64,000 nucleotides of DNA from Henricia sp. BOLD:AAB3569 (lineage: Eukaryota > Echinodermata > Asteroidea > Spinulosida > Echinasteridae). Numbering within the stretch: position 1 is the stretch's first letter; each line of letters starts with the position of its first letter. The stretch spans positions 5,146,001 to 5,210,000 of the forward strand of contig JBBELK010000298.1 of NCBI GenBank assembly GCA_037783545.1. Reading direction: 5' to 3'. Under the pieces are notes generated by a model. It made no database searches. It was not told the origin of the DNA and saw nothing but the letters and a program-made list of their open reading frames with translations. Positions 44,801-51,159 of the stretch are shown one piece after another. Both the position numbers and the translations under genes were made by a program.

Positions 44801-47152
44801 TATGATGTGCGCCACAGAGTGCATGACGCAAGCCACATAGTACATTTGTATACCCGATCCACTGAGAACGAGTATTTAAAACACCTCGCCAAGACCAGGA
44901 AAACGCTTATGGATTTTTTAAACGTGGTACATTTGACAAAGCTGAAATTTCTTTGGATAAATTTGTTAGGCCAAAAAAAAGAAAGTCTCCGGTTTCTGGT
45001 ATGCGCGCGCGTCGCCCTAGCCATGCGCGTCGGCAAAATGAAAAAGTTTTTTTTTAAAATGTAAGACGATGACTCAAAACTGCCAAACTCACTGGTTCGT
45101 CTAGAATTCTGCTGCTGCACAATTTGAACGTGTATTTAGATGGGGTTACCATCGAGTATATGCTTTATGTGACCTGTCTGGGCTTCCATATATTTTGCAC
45201 AGAATAGTCGGGCACCATTTGCAGACGGCGTTGTATTTTCGTGATTTTGTGTATAGAAGCCAGACGTGAGTGGAAGCGAAGGTCGTGTATCTGGAACTTG
45301 TAACCGCTTTTAATAACTGCAATATGTAAGGGAGCAGACTAATACCAGCATTGCGGCACACATGTGCACGATGTCGAAGTCGCGGTACAGTCTGACGTTG
45401 TTTTCTTGATTAAGTTGCCCATCATTGCCAGGATTATTTATTTTAAGTTTGTTTTATGTGGAGTGCAATAGAATAAATATTACTATGAGGTGAACAAATT
45501 GTTGGAAATGGAAAATATTTTATTCTTCACCCCATAGGAATATTCCTTCTGCATGACATTCGGTTTGCAGTTTCAACTCAACAAGTTTCCCATTTTGACT
45601 TGTGAAATAAAGAGTATACAAGAGACAGATCATACTTTGGCATTTTTATTTATTCTCAACAAACATTAGATGCCACAACATGTCCATGTATATTTTCACT
45701 ATTAATCCAACATTCTTGCTCTTTTTATATGCCCCCAGTTGTCCATTCATTACACATGTATTACAAAGTGGCTTATTCGTGCATCTCATAGCAGGGTCAC
45801 ATGTTATGTAGCCCAAACACACCTGTTTGGAAGGGAAAAAAAGTAGAGAAAAAAAAAAAAAAAAGCCGCATCGCCGCACCACTTTTGGGGCAAGCTCCAT
45901 ACCAGAAACCGGAGACTTTTTTTTTTTGGCCTTATCTTTCTTTTGATTTATAATGGTTTTATTCGCATAATCGCTCAAAAACAGATCATCTACAGGGCCT
46001 TTAAGGTTACGGTCTCCATGAAATAGCCGGAGCAACCATAAGCACAAAATTGGTTGCTAAACAGCGCCATAAAATTGGCCCCAGTTGGCCACATTATTAG
46101 AAAGGTTGCATTAGCATAAATACATTGTATGCGTGGTGTTTGTACCAAAGACGGGTGGCCACTATGTTTGGTGGCCTCTTTATCGAGGTGAGCAGGTTTG
46201 ACTGCACTTCAAAATGTGTTTGGCTGTATCAAACCTTGTGTACATTTGCAAAGGTTGATTGGATAAAATGATAAACACTGCCAGTGAATGCATACAACTT
46301 TTTTACTCAAATTCACAAAAACCAAAAAGAGTTTAACTAAAGTCTTTTAAGCATTTTTTTCTTTGAACACATCAGGCATATGCTTTGCATTTTTTGCTCG
46401 CATTTTGCATTTCGCTGGCAATGTTTCTCATCCAATTCCGTGAGCCTAAAGCAAATGTACGCGGGGTTTAATTTCTGACAAGGAAAAACATTAAAGTTCC
46501 TGAGACCTAATTTTCATCCCCGAAACTCATGGCTTCTGGTGCCTGTACGTATGTATAGAGCAGTTTTATGCTGTTGCGGTTCACTAAACATCTCCCGTGT
46601 TTGTCCTCCACATTGGGAAGAGAACAATGCTTTTATGCAAGCAGCCACATGCGTTTCTGCAAGTGGCTCTATTGTTCTCTCCCCGATCTGGAGGACAAAC
46701 ATGGGAGGGTTTAGTGACCCGTGACAGCTTGAAACCGCCGAAACTATATGGACATGTATGTACAAATGTATGTTGCTCATTGCAATTATGAAATGTCTAT
46801 TTTCCCACAGAAACCTCCCACTGCCGATTCCATTAGTGGTGCACCAATGGCTACAAGCCGTGAACCCACCGTCCCAGGTTCGATTCCCACCAATGCCACA
46901 ACGGCTACAGGTTTGATGCCTCTCGAGGACAAGCGCCAGCTCTTCCAGGAGAAGGTGCGACTCAGCAACGAAGCCTGCCAAAATGCAGACTTTGAGCGAG
47001 CAATACGATTGTACACGGAAGCGTTGGTCCTTGATCCGGCCAATCACATTCTCTATAGCAATCGATCGGCGGCGCACATAAAACTGAAGCATTATGAAAA
47101 GGCACTGCACGATGCGGCTAAAGCAAGGGAGCTCAACCCAAAATGGTCAAAG
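23798..47152 (+). CDS. TTC28: TTC28-like TPR protein, first two coding exons (rest not seen)
   Basis: Join of 23798-23830 and 46811-47152 (125 codons). The second exon is certain by content: VRLSNEACQNADFERAIRLY, then DPANHILYSNRSAAHIKLKH and KARELNPKWSK form TPR helices very close to the N-terminal TPR of TTC28, a large TPR protein with a C-terminal CHAT-like domain linked to midbody and cytokinesis in mammals (family knowledge). The exon stops at NPKWSK with donor AAAG|GTAAGT, phase 0. I infer the first exon from a strong-context ATG (ACCATGG) and donor AAG|GTAGGT in the same phase, 23 kb upstream. Alternatively, translation starts at ATG 46847. No later exon of this gene was found up to 64000, so the next intron would be large, or the copy is incomplete. 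Other TPR proteins cannot be fully excluded. Confidence 0.7.
24329..24980. mobile_element. Element C: PIF/Harbinger-like MITE filled with a GC-rich minisatellite
   Basis: The ends TGCACCTGTCAATTGTAATC and GATTACAATTGACAGGTGCA are perfect inverted repeats extending into CCGGCCCCGGG. TTA lies directly on each side (24326-24328, 24981-24983), the target duplication usual for PIF/Harbinger. The interior (about 24410-24880) is tandem 50-60 bp units built on CCCCGCTATACCGGGACAAT and AGCGGGGACATAGCCGGGG. Confidence 0.9.
24988..25449. mobile_element. Element B: foldback transposon with a 9-bp target duplication
   Basis: The ends TAGCTAAGATAATCTCAGCT and AGCTGAGATTATCTTAGCTA extend into arms of about 100 bp (TGATAAAGCAAGAGC; CATCCCAATG; GAACATGAACACGCTATC). 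ACTTATGCC follows the right end (25450-25458). The left copy is split by element C into ACTTA and TGCC. A 9-bp duplication suggests Mutator-like or hAT relatives. Confidence 0.85.
25601..25697. repeat. 97-bp near-perfect palindrome
   Basis: Arms TAGACAAGGTAATACCTCGG and CCGAGGTAACCTTGTCTA, continuing inward through GAATTTTTTCATATGGTAATC. The loop is only a few bases. Confidence 0.9.
25720..28600. other. AT-rich intron DNA, few features
   Basis: No gene recognised. Two PuTTTCAC-type pieces at 26097-26125 and 26215-26245 (GCAGCCGATTTCACG / CGTGAAATCGACTGCAG) form a weak MITE. Possible small exons near 27530-27590 (GCTTCCACAG acceptor, TACG|GTAACT donor) are too short to support. Confidence 0.35.
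28606..28905. mobile_element. GCAACT-rich MITE, copy 1
   Basis: It begins GCCTAGCGTACTTCGACATT and is built almost wholly of GCAACT/AGTTGC words in both orientations (GCAACTGGAAGCAACT, TCAGTTGCTGTCGATGTG). A second start (GCCTAGAGTACATCGAC) at 28768 suggests two elements side by side. Confidence 0.8.
28905..29225 (-). mobile_element. CATTGGACTT-type TIR element (family M), partial
   Basis: Contains AAAAGTCCAATGCGGACACA and AACAAGTCCAATGCAGACAC plus text shared with 41459-41868 and 62865-63260 (GCGCATGCTCTTCCACGATC). Confidence 0.7.
29836..30310. mobile_element. MITE with AATTCCCAAAATTAGGGGTC ends (family H)
   Basis: The ends ATGGGTAATTCCCAAAATTA and TAATTTTGGGAATTACCCCT are long inverted repeats, continuing through GGGGTCCAAAA / TTTTGGACCCC. 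Relatives: 42343-42590 and a truncated copy at 55466-55596. Confidence 0.85.
30388..31397. mobile_element. TIR element with GTGCTTGTGCCGTGTCGAAT ends (family G)
   Basis: The left end GTGCTTGTGCCGTGTCGAAT and right end ATTCGACACGGCACAAGCAC are inverted; inner copies of CGACGTTTGAAAC lie near 31190 and 31385. The middle contains an ATG frame starting MADTCKSCARVMNV (30966) that meets a GTAAGT at about 31034, a possible captured exon but weak. Confidence 0.75.
31420..31785 (-). mobile_element. Possible retroelement 3' end
   Basis: A TTTATTTATTTTATTTATTT tract followed by text running to about 31680 reads on the minus strand like the AAATAAAT-tailed 3' end of a LINE or SINE. No protein remnant was identified. 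Confidence 0.35.
31790..32780. other. Intron DNA, no recognised feature
   Basis: Short open frames only. An open stretch ending in TTTTCAAATAAAGG near 32160 looks like a terminal exon with poly(A) signal but has no homology I know. Confidence 0.3.
32784..33232 (-). mobile_element. AGGCTTGGG-type element, copy 2
   Basis: The ends TAGGCTTGGGCGATTCCA and TGGAGTCCCCCAAGCCTA are inverted, rich in GGAATCGATTCC words. The interior (CCCAGTGATAGCTTGC) matches 16780-17622 reversed. Confidence 0.8.
33373..33801. mobile_element. CCCATTGGACT-type TIR element (family N), copy 1
   Basis: The left end AGTGGTGTTCCCATTGGACT and right end AGTCCAATGGGAACATGCCT are inverted, with TAA directly outside both. The interior holds repeated mini-modules such as CTTTCCGC, GCGGTAACTTC and TTTACTGCAAGGTCGCGGTA. 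Confidence 0.85.
34150..34382 (+). CDS. Possible exon 1 of 4, unrecognised Cys-rich protein
   Basis: Acceptor TTCTTCTTGTATTTGGCCAG, donor TTCTG|GTAAGG; 77 open codons, phase 2 in, phase 0 out. It contains VCVCWECQTDGCFDSFF, CVLVSCQTWPC, CIGNC and DLIVVDGPGNVL. Another frame of the same DNA is also open, so chance is possible. It forms a phase-consistent series with 37055-37144, 37614-37716 and 37794-37860. I do not recognise the product. Confidence 0.3.
34487..34690. mobile_element. Partial AAGGCCTTTTCACAC-type element, copy 1
   Basis: TTAAGGCCTTTTCACACTAT leads into GTGTCGAAATCTACACGGTT; the same text recurs at 35163-35290. A matching right end was not clearly found. Confidence 0.6.
35163..35290. 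mobile_element. Partial AAGGCCTTTTCACAC-type element, copy 2
   Basis: AAGGCCTTTTACACTACGTA then TCGTGTCGAAATCTACACGG, matching 34487 onward in direct orientation. Confidence 0.6.
35466..35870. mobile_element. TIR element with TTTCCCCACTAGA ends, TAA target duplication
   Basis: The left AGGACTTTCCCCACTAGA and right TCTAGTGGGAAAAGGCCT ends are inverted with TAA outside each. The interior is rich in GGGGCGA and CCCCAGGGCC words. 41230-41400 carries related text (GGGGCGAGTTCAACCCTG). Confidence 0.8.
36026..36692. mobile_element. CCCATTGGACT-type TIR element (family N), copy 2, composite
   Basis: Begins GGCGTGTTCCCATTGGACTT; further ends at 36508 (CTGTTCCCATTGGACTTTTC) and 36671 (AGTCCAATGGGAACACCACT) show one element inserted beside or in another. 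Internal modules match 33373-33801 (GCTAATTCTCCGTGCGTC). Confidence 0.8.
37055..37144 (+). CDS. Possible exon 2 of 4, unrecognised Cys-rich protein
   Basis: Acceptor ACTGCTTATTGCAG, donor ACAAAG|GTTAGT; exactly 30 codons with no stop, phase 0 at both ends, containing QIGLETIYEIKSCFTAGKLL. The other two frames have stops. Confidence 0.3.
37614..37716 (+). CDS. Possible exon 3 of 4, unrecognised Cys-rich protein
   Basis: Acceptor CAATTTGGCAGAG, donor GTGCG|GTACCT; phase 0 in, phase 1 out. It encodes RMICDSCDPG, then YTTCSSCTKPF and GYMC: two CxxC pairs spaced like a zinc ribbon. Confidence 0.28.
37794..37860 (+). CDS. Possible exon 4 of 4, unrecognised Cys-rich protein
   Basis: Acceptor CCTGACATTCCAG, donor GGCTAG|GTACGT; phase 1 in, phase 2 out. 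It encodes ILLNDYFNMDHGLEVGDINV. No convincing continuation was found; two alternative acceptors near 38020-38055 give open but different frames. Confidence 0.28.
38763..39061 (-). mobile_element. tRNA-derived SINE, head truncated
   Basis: Starts with (TTTA)n tail, then reversed body shared with 8403-8771 (TTCCGAAGGACGGAACAAGT; CTTGCTCAAGAGCACAGG). It stops at CACGGCCCGG where family R begins. Confidence 0.88.
39062..39339 (-). repeat. Interspersed repeat family R, copy 2
   Basis: Reverse-complement relative of 6355-6622. It abuts a broken SINE, so the junction marks an insertion or deletion. Confidence 0.7.
39340..39717. mobile_element. CCCATTGGACT-type element (family N), copy 3, decayed
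   Basis: Contains GGAGAATTAGCGTCCCTGTA, TTTACTGCAAGGTCGCGGTA and right end AGTCCAATGGGAACATACCT followed by TAA. The left end is eroded. Confidence 0.75.
39797..40310 (-). repeat. Composite hairpin element E, copy 2
   Basis: Hairpin 39797-39958 (GTTAAAAGTAGGTTTGGCCA / TGGCCAAACCTACTTTTAAT) followed by the body to GTATTTATGAATAATG at about 40310, the reverse arrangement of 4283-4848. Confidence 0.85.
40600..41078. repeat. ACTCGAGT / CTTGACTTGA minisatellite
   Basis: Tandem units of about 28 bp (CTTGACTTGACTTGAGACTC, GAACCTCA) at 40617-40790 and degenerate units at 40945-41078 (CTTGACTTGGGACTCGA) flank unrelated DNA. The GACTCGAGTGGACTCGAGTC start suggests the expanded interior of an inverted-repeat element. 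Confidence 0.8.
41105..41230. repeat. Polycytosine tract
   Basis: About 125 bp of C runs broken by single T residues. The minus strand is G-rich with G-quadruplex potential. Long Pro- and Gly-rich frames here are artefacts of composition. Confidence 0.95.
41459..41868. mobile_element. CATTGGACTT-type TIR element (family M), full copy
   Basis: The left AGCCGTGTCCTCATTGGACT and right AAGTCCAATGCGGACAGGCC ends are inverted, with TTA on both outer sides. Relatives: 28905-29225 and 62865-63260. Confidence 0.85.
42272..42641. repeat. 370-bp hairpin with family H arms
   Basis: The outer arms GTGTGTATGGGTTTACGGTA and ACCATAAACCCATACACAC surround a family H element (AAATTAGGGGTCCAA / TTGGACCCCTAATTT). 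Confidence 0.85.
42780..43050 (-). repeat. Interspersed family K, reversed copy
   Basis: Contains AAAATGGATTTCATTCTAAA, AAAATACCTCCCCAAAATAC and AACCAAATAAATTAGTTTAC, the reverse of 9890-10170 and 21935-22255; ends CTCCTTTAA. Confidence 0.7.
43075..43242. mobile_element. MITE with TTAGAACGAAAAGC ends
   Basis: 168 bp with inverted ends TTAGAACGAAAAGCACGCAT / ATGCACGCTTTTCGTTCTAA and inner complementary CATTACATGC / CATGTTTGTAATG. Confidence 0.85.
44043..46205. mobile_element. Large pogo-type non-autonomous element with nested insertions
   Basis: The left end CAGTGAAACTTGTTTATAAT...GGCCACC and right end (reversed) CAGTCAAACCTGCTCACCTC...GGCCACC resemble pogo/Tigger termini. Inside are an element E body relative (44144-44360) and a TTA-flanked element (44969-45931). 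No transposase was identified. Confidence 0.55.
44969..45931. mobile_element. PIF/Harbinger-like element, GGCCAAAAAAAAGAAAGTCT ends, TTA duplication
   Basis: The ends GGCC-A(8)-GAAAGTCTCCGG...CTGGTATG and the reverse are inverted over about 35 bp. TTA lies directly outside both (44966-44968 and 45932-45934). The interior has short frames with no recognised domain. Confidence 0.8.
46210..46800. other. Intron upstream of TPR exon, weak inverted repeat
   Basis: 46582-46720 holds facing CTCCACATTGGGAAGAGAAC and GTTCTCTCCCCGATCTGGAG text, a small decayed palindrome (CACTAAACATCTCCCGTGTT / AACATGGGAGGGTTTAGTG). Otherwise nothing recognised. Confidence 0.5.
46811..47152 (+). CDS. TTC28: TPR exon of TTC28-like gene
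   Basis: Acceptor TTTTCCCACAG, donor TCAAAG|GTAAGT, 114 codons, phase 0 at both ends. The first 40 codons are Pro/Ser/Thr-rich. From residue 41 come the TPR helices VRLSNEACQNADFERAIRLY, ILYSNRSAAHIKLKHYEKAL and AAKARELNPKW. Confidence 0.85.
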
Positions 47153-47572
47153 GTAAGTTTCAGTATTCCAGTGTATGCTTGTGTGGAAAATATCTGTTAT
47201 CTTGTACATGCACCCTGTAAAATTAGACTGAATAGCACGGCACAATAATGACGGCACGACTGTTGCACGCATGCTTCAAAAAACCGGAACTCAGACACTT
47301 TCCATCATTTTCCGTTGCAAGGGATGGTACGGTACAAATTGACAGGACTGACAATGACAACAATTTTCACCCTCGGAATAGCGACGAGTATACGAGGGCT
47401 GAGGTACAGTGAGTTTACATTTGCACAAAAAGTGCAATTTTCCATCCGTTTCAAGACCGTTTTTCCATTACCGGTACTTGGCTTGCGTGATGATCCCGCA
47501 TAGTATCGCAGCATGTACAGTAATTGATGTCAATACTTTGTGTATTTTGCTTCACATGCGTCACTTATGCTA

Positions 47573-48446
47573 CGTTTACACCATGTCCCCGGCAGTCCCG
47601 GCGCCCCGGTAGAGGAGCACCGGGAGGCACCGGGATGGACGTCGGGGAGCGTAGGGGACCGGGGTGGTGAAAATTGAATGACCGTAGCTCACCCTTGCCA
47701 CCGGCCGGTGACCGGCCAGTGAGCAGCTATGTCAACAATTTTGCCCGGCAGTCCCGGCACTAATGAGAATCGTCCTGGGCCGCAGTGGGACAGGGCTTCC
47801 GTCACATGGCGTGACGGATTGCAGTGTGCCTTGACTCACCGGGGTGTGGCACCATGGTGTGCCGGGGACCTCTGATCGCGGCCGGTGCCTCGCGCTCCGC
47901 CACGTTTGGAAGCCCGGCACCCCACGGTCTGCCAGGGCCTGTCACGGTAGTGGCCACAGCATGGTGTGAATGCGGCCTGGTGAACTGCGGCGCGCCAAGG
48001 TGTGTGACGGTTGTTGCTAACGGCCAGTTACGCCTCATTGCGTCGCGCTCCAGGACGAAGTGAAAATGAAGTTATGGAGCGCACTATTTATAGCCACCGG
48101 GGCTTACCGGGAGACCACCGGGTGACCACCGGGGCGTAAAACGTGACAGCTGCCACGTTCAGTCGCAGGGCGCCGCAGCAGACCCTCGCACACTGTCGGG
48201 AACGTATTGGGCAGGGACAAGAAACGTGACACGAACTGGACGGACGTGAGGCACCGCATCAGAACTTAGCAGGCCGGCCGGCCTGGGACGTGGACCCATC
48301 CGTAGTAGAACGGCGCTTGAAACGTAGCGCGCTGTCCCGGTTCCGGGGCGCGCCGTCCGCCTTGTAATAAAAAGACAATAAAAGTTCCACGGCACACCAC
48401 GTTTTGGCCAAACCGGGGCGCCGGGGGACATGGTGTAAACGTAGCA
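47573..48446. mobile_element. PIF/Harbinger-like GC-rich element, TGCTACGTTTACACC ends, TTA duplication
   Basis: The ends TGCTACGTTTACACCATGTC and GACATGGTGTAAACGTAGCA are perfect inverted repeats of at least 23 bp. TTA precedes and follows. The interior is rich in CCGGGG, GCACCGGGAGG and GTGACGG words, with no coding domain recognised. Confidence 0.88.
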
Positions 48447-48449
48447 TTA

Positions 48450-49340
48450 AGCCATTCTTAACGAAAATAATGATAACTGTCCTCGTCGTCCACCCTCCGG
48501 CAAACTTCTAAACTCCATTTTACGATAAAGTGAATTGGTAATAAGCTTGTGCCGATGGACGATACCTTCGTCTATCGCAATCATGGCAATGATTCTTTCC
48601 CACGGTAAACTAATCATCTGTAATTTTGAACAATCGTAACATCGCGGTGGTTCCACGATGGCACAAAAATAATCGCGATGCTGATGCTGAATTACCTCGT
48701 ACGGTGGCCGCTGCGCCGACAAAACCATGCAATTCTCGGCATACTTTTCTATGTACGTTTGCACTTGTTAAATATGTTTTCTTCCAGCAAAATGGCATGT
48801 GCAACATTAAACGTGAGCTATCGGTTGTTTGCTTTCGGACACAATTTCTTCCCAAAACTGTGACTTTTGACAAGCAATTTTACAACAAACATACACGCGT
48901 GCATGTTTCATGCTGTTTGGTGTCATGTACGAGTTCGGTTGCTCCAGAACTAAATTCTGACTCGAGCATACCGGTACGTGTTGGTCTGGAAGCGTTCACA
49001 TGTCACGCCTCCAGTGCGACGCGTAGTGTTATCCAGTCACTCCAGTCCCCTCCGGTAAATTCTGATTTTTAACCAGCGAAATTTGGCAACTGCGTGCTTT
49101 ACACTTGACAATTTGATGGACATGTACCAAGCAAAGTGCTTGTTTGCGTGTCTGCAGGCCACAAGCGCAGTTGGCACGTGGGATTTATCGTCCATAACTT
49201 AAGGACCAAACTTGATCATGTTGATAGATGTTTCTCTGTTTTCTATTAATAAAAATCAACCAACTAGCATGGGCATGATGAGTGTTGACTGAAATAGAGG
49301 TATTGATCAATCTATGGAAAAAGTTATGTGCAACCAGGAA
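48450..49340. other. Intron DNA with an unassigned minus-strand open frame
   Basis: 48447-48764 minus is open for about 105 codons (includes HRDYFCAIVEPPRCYDCSKL) and an overlapping frame is also open. No family recognised; not called as a gene. Confidence 0.3.
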
Positions 49341-49345
49341 AAGTT

Positions 49346-49690
49346 ATGCCTACATGTAGCGTACATCGACATTGGAAGCAACTAAACTGAAAGCAACTCA
49401 ACTGATCAGTTGCTGTCGATGTGTGCGTAGCGCTTATCGACAGCAATTGATTAGTTGCGCAACTAGCAGCAACTGAGATCGTCCAGTTTTCAGAGCGCAC
49501 ACATCGACACGGCAACTCGGTAAAGCCTAGAGTACATTGACCTTGCAACTGGAAGTAACTGTTGCTTGCAGTTGCTGTCGATGTGCGCACACATCGACAT
49601 TTTTGAGCAACTGCTTCCAGTTGCCGAAAACAGCAGTTGCCACGAGTTGCTTCCAGTTGCAATGTCGATGTACATGTACGCTAGGCTTTA
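49346..49690. mobile_element. GCAACT-rich MITE, copy 2
   Basis: The left GCGTACATCGACATTGGAAG and right CAATGTCGATGTACATGTAC-GCTAGGC ends are inverted. The interior alternates GCAACT and AGTTGC words. Confidence 0.88.
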
Positions 49691-50307
49691 CACCGATGGA
49701 CCACATCAAGAGGTGGTATACGATTCCTATCAGGATAACCAGCATCATACAAAAAAAGTTTGTACTGAGCCGGTGAACCGGTTCTTTTCTGAAAGTACAT
49801 CGCGTCAACTTGCAAATACTCCTCTGTTGAAACACGCTGATTCTGCCTGATAAAACACAGATATTTTGTCAACATGAGTTAAAGATGACCTTCAACTTAT
49901 TAGAAAGATGGGTCACATATGTTTAAAGCAAACAGGTCCTTTTTATTAATTGGAATTTGACCATAACGAAGGTGAAAGTTGCAAAGGATTGTTCGTGCTA
50001 GAAGTCTCTCCATCAACCCGCTTTGTAAGGGTCTGGGTTTTTTTAACGGCTGTTTTGTGTACCGGTAGGTTTAACCTGGGGATGAGCACGAATGATTCAC
50101 AACTTGTGCAGAGACAATCCAAGTGGGTCATTTCATGAAAATAGGACAGTGTCCCACTTGGGTTGTGACACTTCTGGAGTTGATTTTTTATTTTTTACCA
50201 GGTTTTTATTTTGTATTTTTTAAATACATGTACCTTATACCGGTTGGGTATACCTACATGTAACAAACTGATGGGGTAAACCTGCGATGGACTGGCATCC
50301 TATCCTA

Positions 50308-50423
50308 GGGTCGATTTCACAAAGACTTCCAAATCCATCGCAACTCGCCGAACCCTTTGTAAGTTTGCCACAGGTTCGGGGAGTTGTGACGCGTCGCAAA
50401 TCTTTTGTGAAATCGACCCCTGG
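50308..50423. mobile_element. Short MITE with GGGTCGATTTCACAAA ends
   Basis: GGGTCGATTTCACAAAGACT and TCTTTTGTGAAATCGACCCC face each other, with inner complementary TCGCAACTCGCCGAACCC / GGTTCGGGGAGTTG. Confidence 0.85.
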
Positions 50424-50477
50424 GGGAGTAGCAATGCTCCTACTGGTACAGTACTGTATGTACATGTACGTCGTTAC

Positions 50478-51152
50478 TTACGGCAATCCTTAACCCCGAG
50501 ATACCCTGGGGCAGTTTGAGCGTTTCCACTACTCTTTTTCCGCCCCGGGTTAAGACAAAAAATTTGGCCGTTACCACAGGGTTCGTTAACCCTGCCAGTG
50601 ACCATGGTTAAGGATGGCAATCTCCGGGTTAACAGCCAAACCCCGGGGTTATCATTGTAGTGGGAAACCAAGCAGGGTTAAGTGTTCACAGGCAATCTCG
50701 AAGGTTAGCGCACGCTGCGCTTGCACGGATCATATACGTACGTACGTGCACATTTTTGCTCTCCCAATAAGGCGTGACTTCTCAAGCACCGTAATACCGG
50801 TATCTCAATTCATAATGAAAAGAAGAGGACAAAGCCGTGGAAAGAAGAAGAAATAAAGCTCCTTCTCCAGGTCTGGTCGATAGACAAGTTCAGTAACAAC
50901 TCGATGGGACTACTCGAAAATCGGAATAATATGTTTGCAGATTTCCGTTCCTCCAGTCCCTACATACAGATATGCCCGCATCTAGTGGGAAACCTCACTG
51001 CGCTAACCCGGGGCAAGCTCACCCTGGGTTTAGCGAAACTCCGGGTTAAGGAAACAAATAGGAACATAACTCGAGGTTAACGAACCCCGGGTAAGAAAAG
51101 CTTAACCCGGGGCGGCAAATCTCCGGGTTAAGCAGTTTGTAGTAGGAAAAGA
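50478..51152 (+). mobile_element. CCGGGTTAA-type element carrying a Myb/SANT-like fragment, copy 1
   Basis: Dense CCGGGTTAA / TTAACCCGG words at both sides (50490-50680 and 50990-51140) and AGTGGGAAAC / TAGTAGGAAAAG edges mark the element. In the middle (50814-50944) a + strand frame encodes RTKPWKEEEIKLLLQVWSID and ENRNNMFADF. Confidence 0.75.
50814..50944 (+). pseudogene. Myb/SANT-like DNA-binding domain fragment
   Basis: The frame reads KPWKEEEIKLLLQVWSIDKF then MGLLENRNNMFADF, matching the W-x(2)-EE-x(3)-LL-x(2)-W helix and the RN-x(2)-hydrophobic helix of Myb/SANT-like (MSANTD/PIF accessory) domains. No start or full-length protein is present. Confidence 0.65.
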
Positions 51153-51159
51153 CATACTG

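Noticed and set aside
45646-46047. Minus-strand 133-codon frame
   Set aside because: It crosses the end of the TTA-flanked element and contains poly-Phe/Lys from an A/T run; no family similarity.
46850-46920. B-box-like GGTTCGATTCCCACC inside the TPR exon, suggesting a tRNA or SINE origin of the exon start
   Set aside because: The bases around it do not form a T-stem, no A-box lies at the right distance, and the frame is continuous with the TPR coding sequence.
48447-48764. Minus-strand 105-codon frame next to a PIF-like element
   Set aside because: An overlapping frame is also open, there is no recognisable domain, and splice sites are ambiguous.
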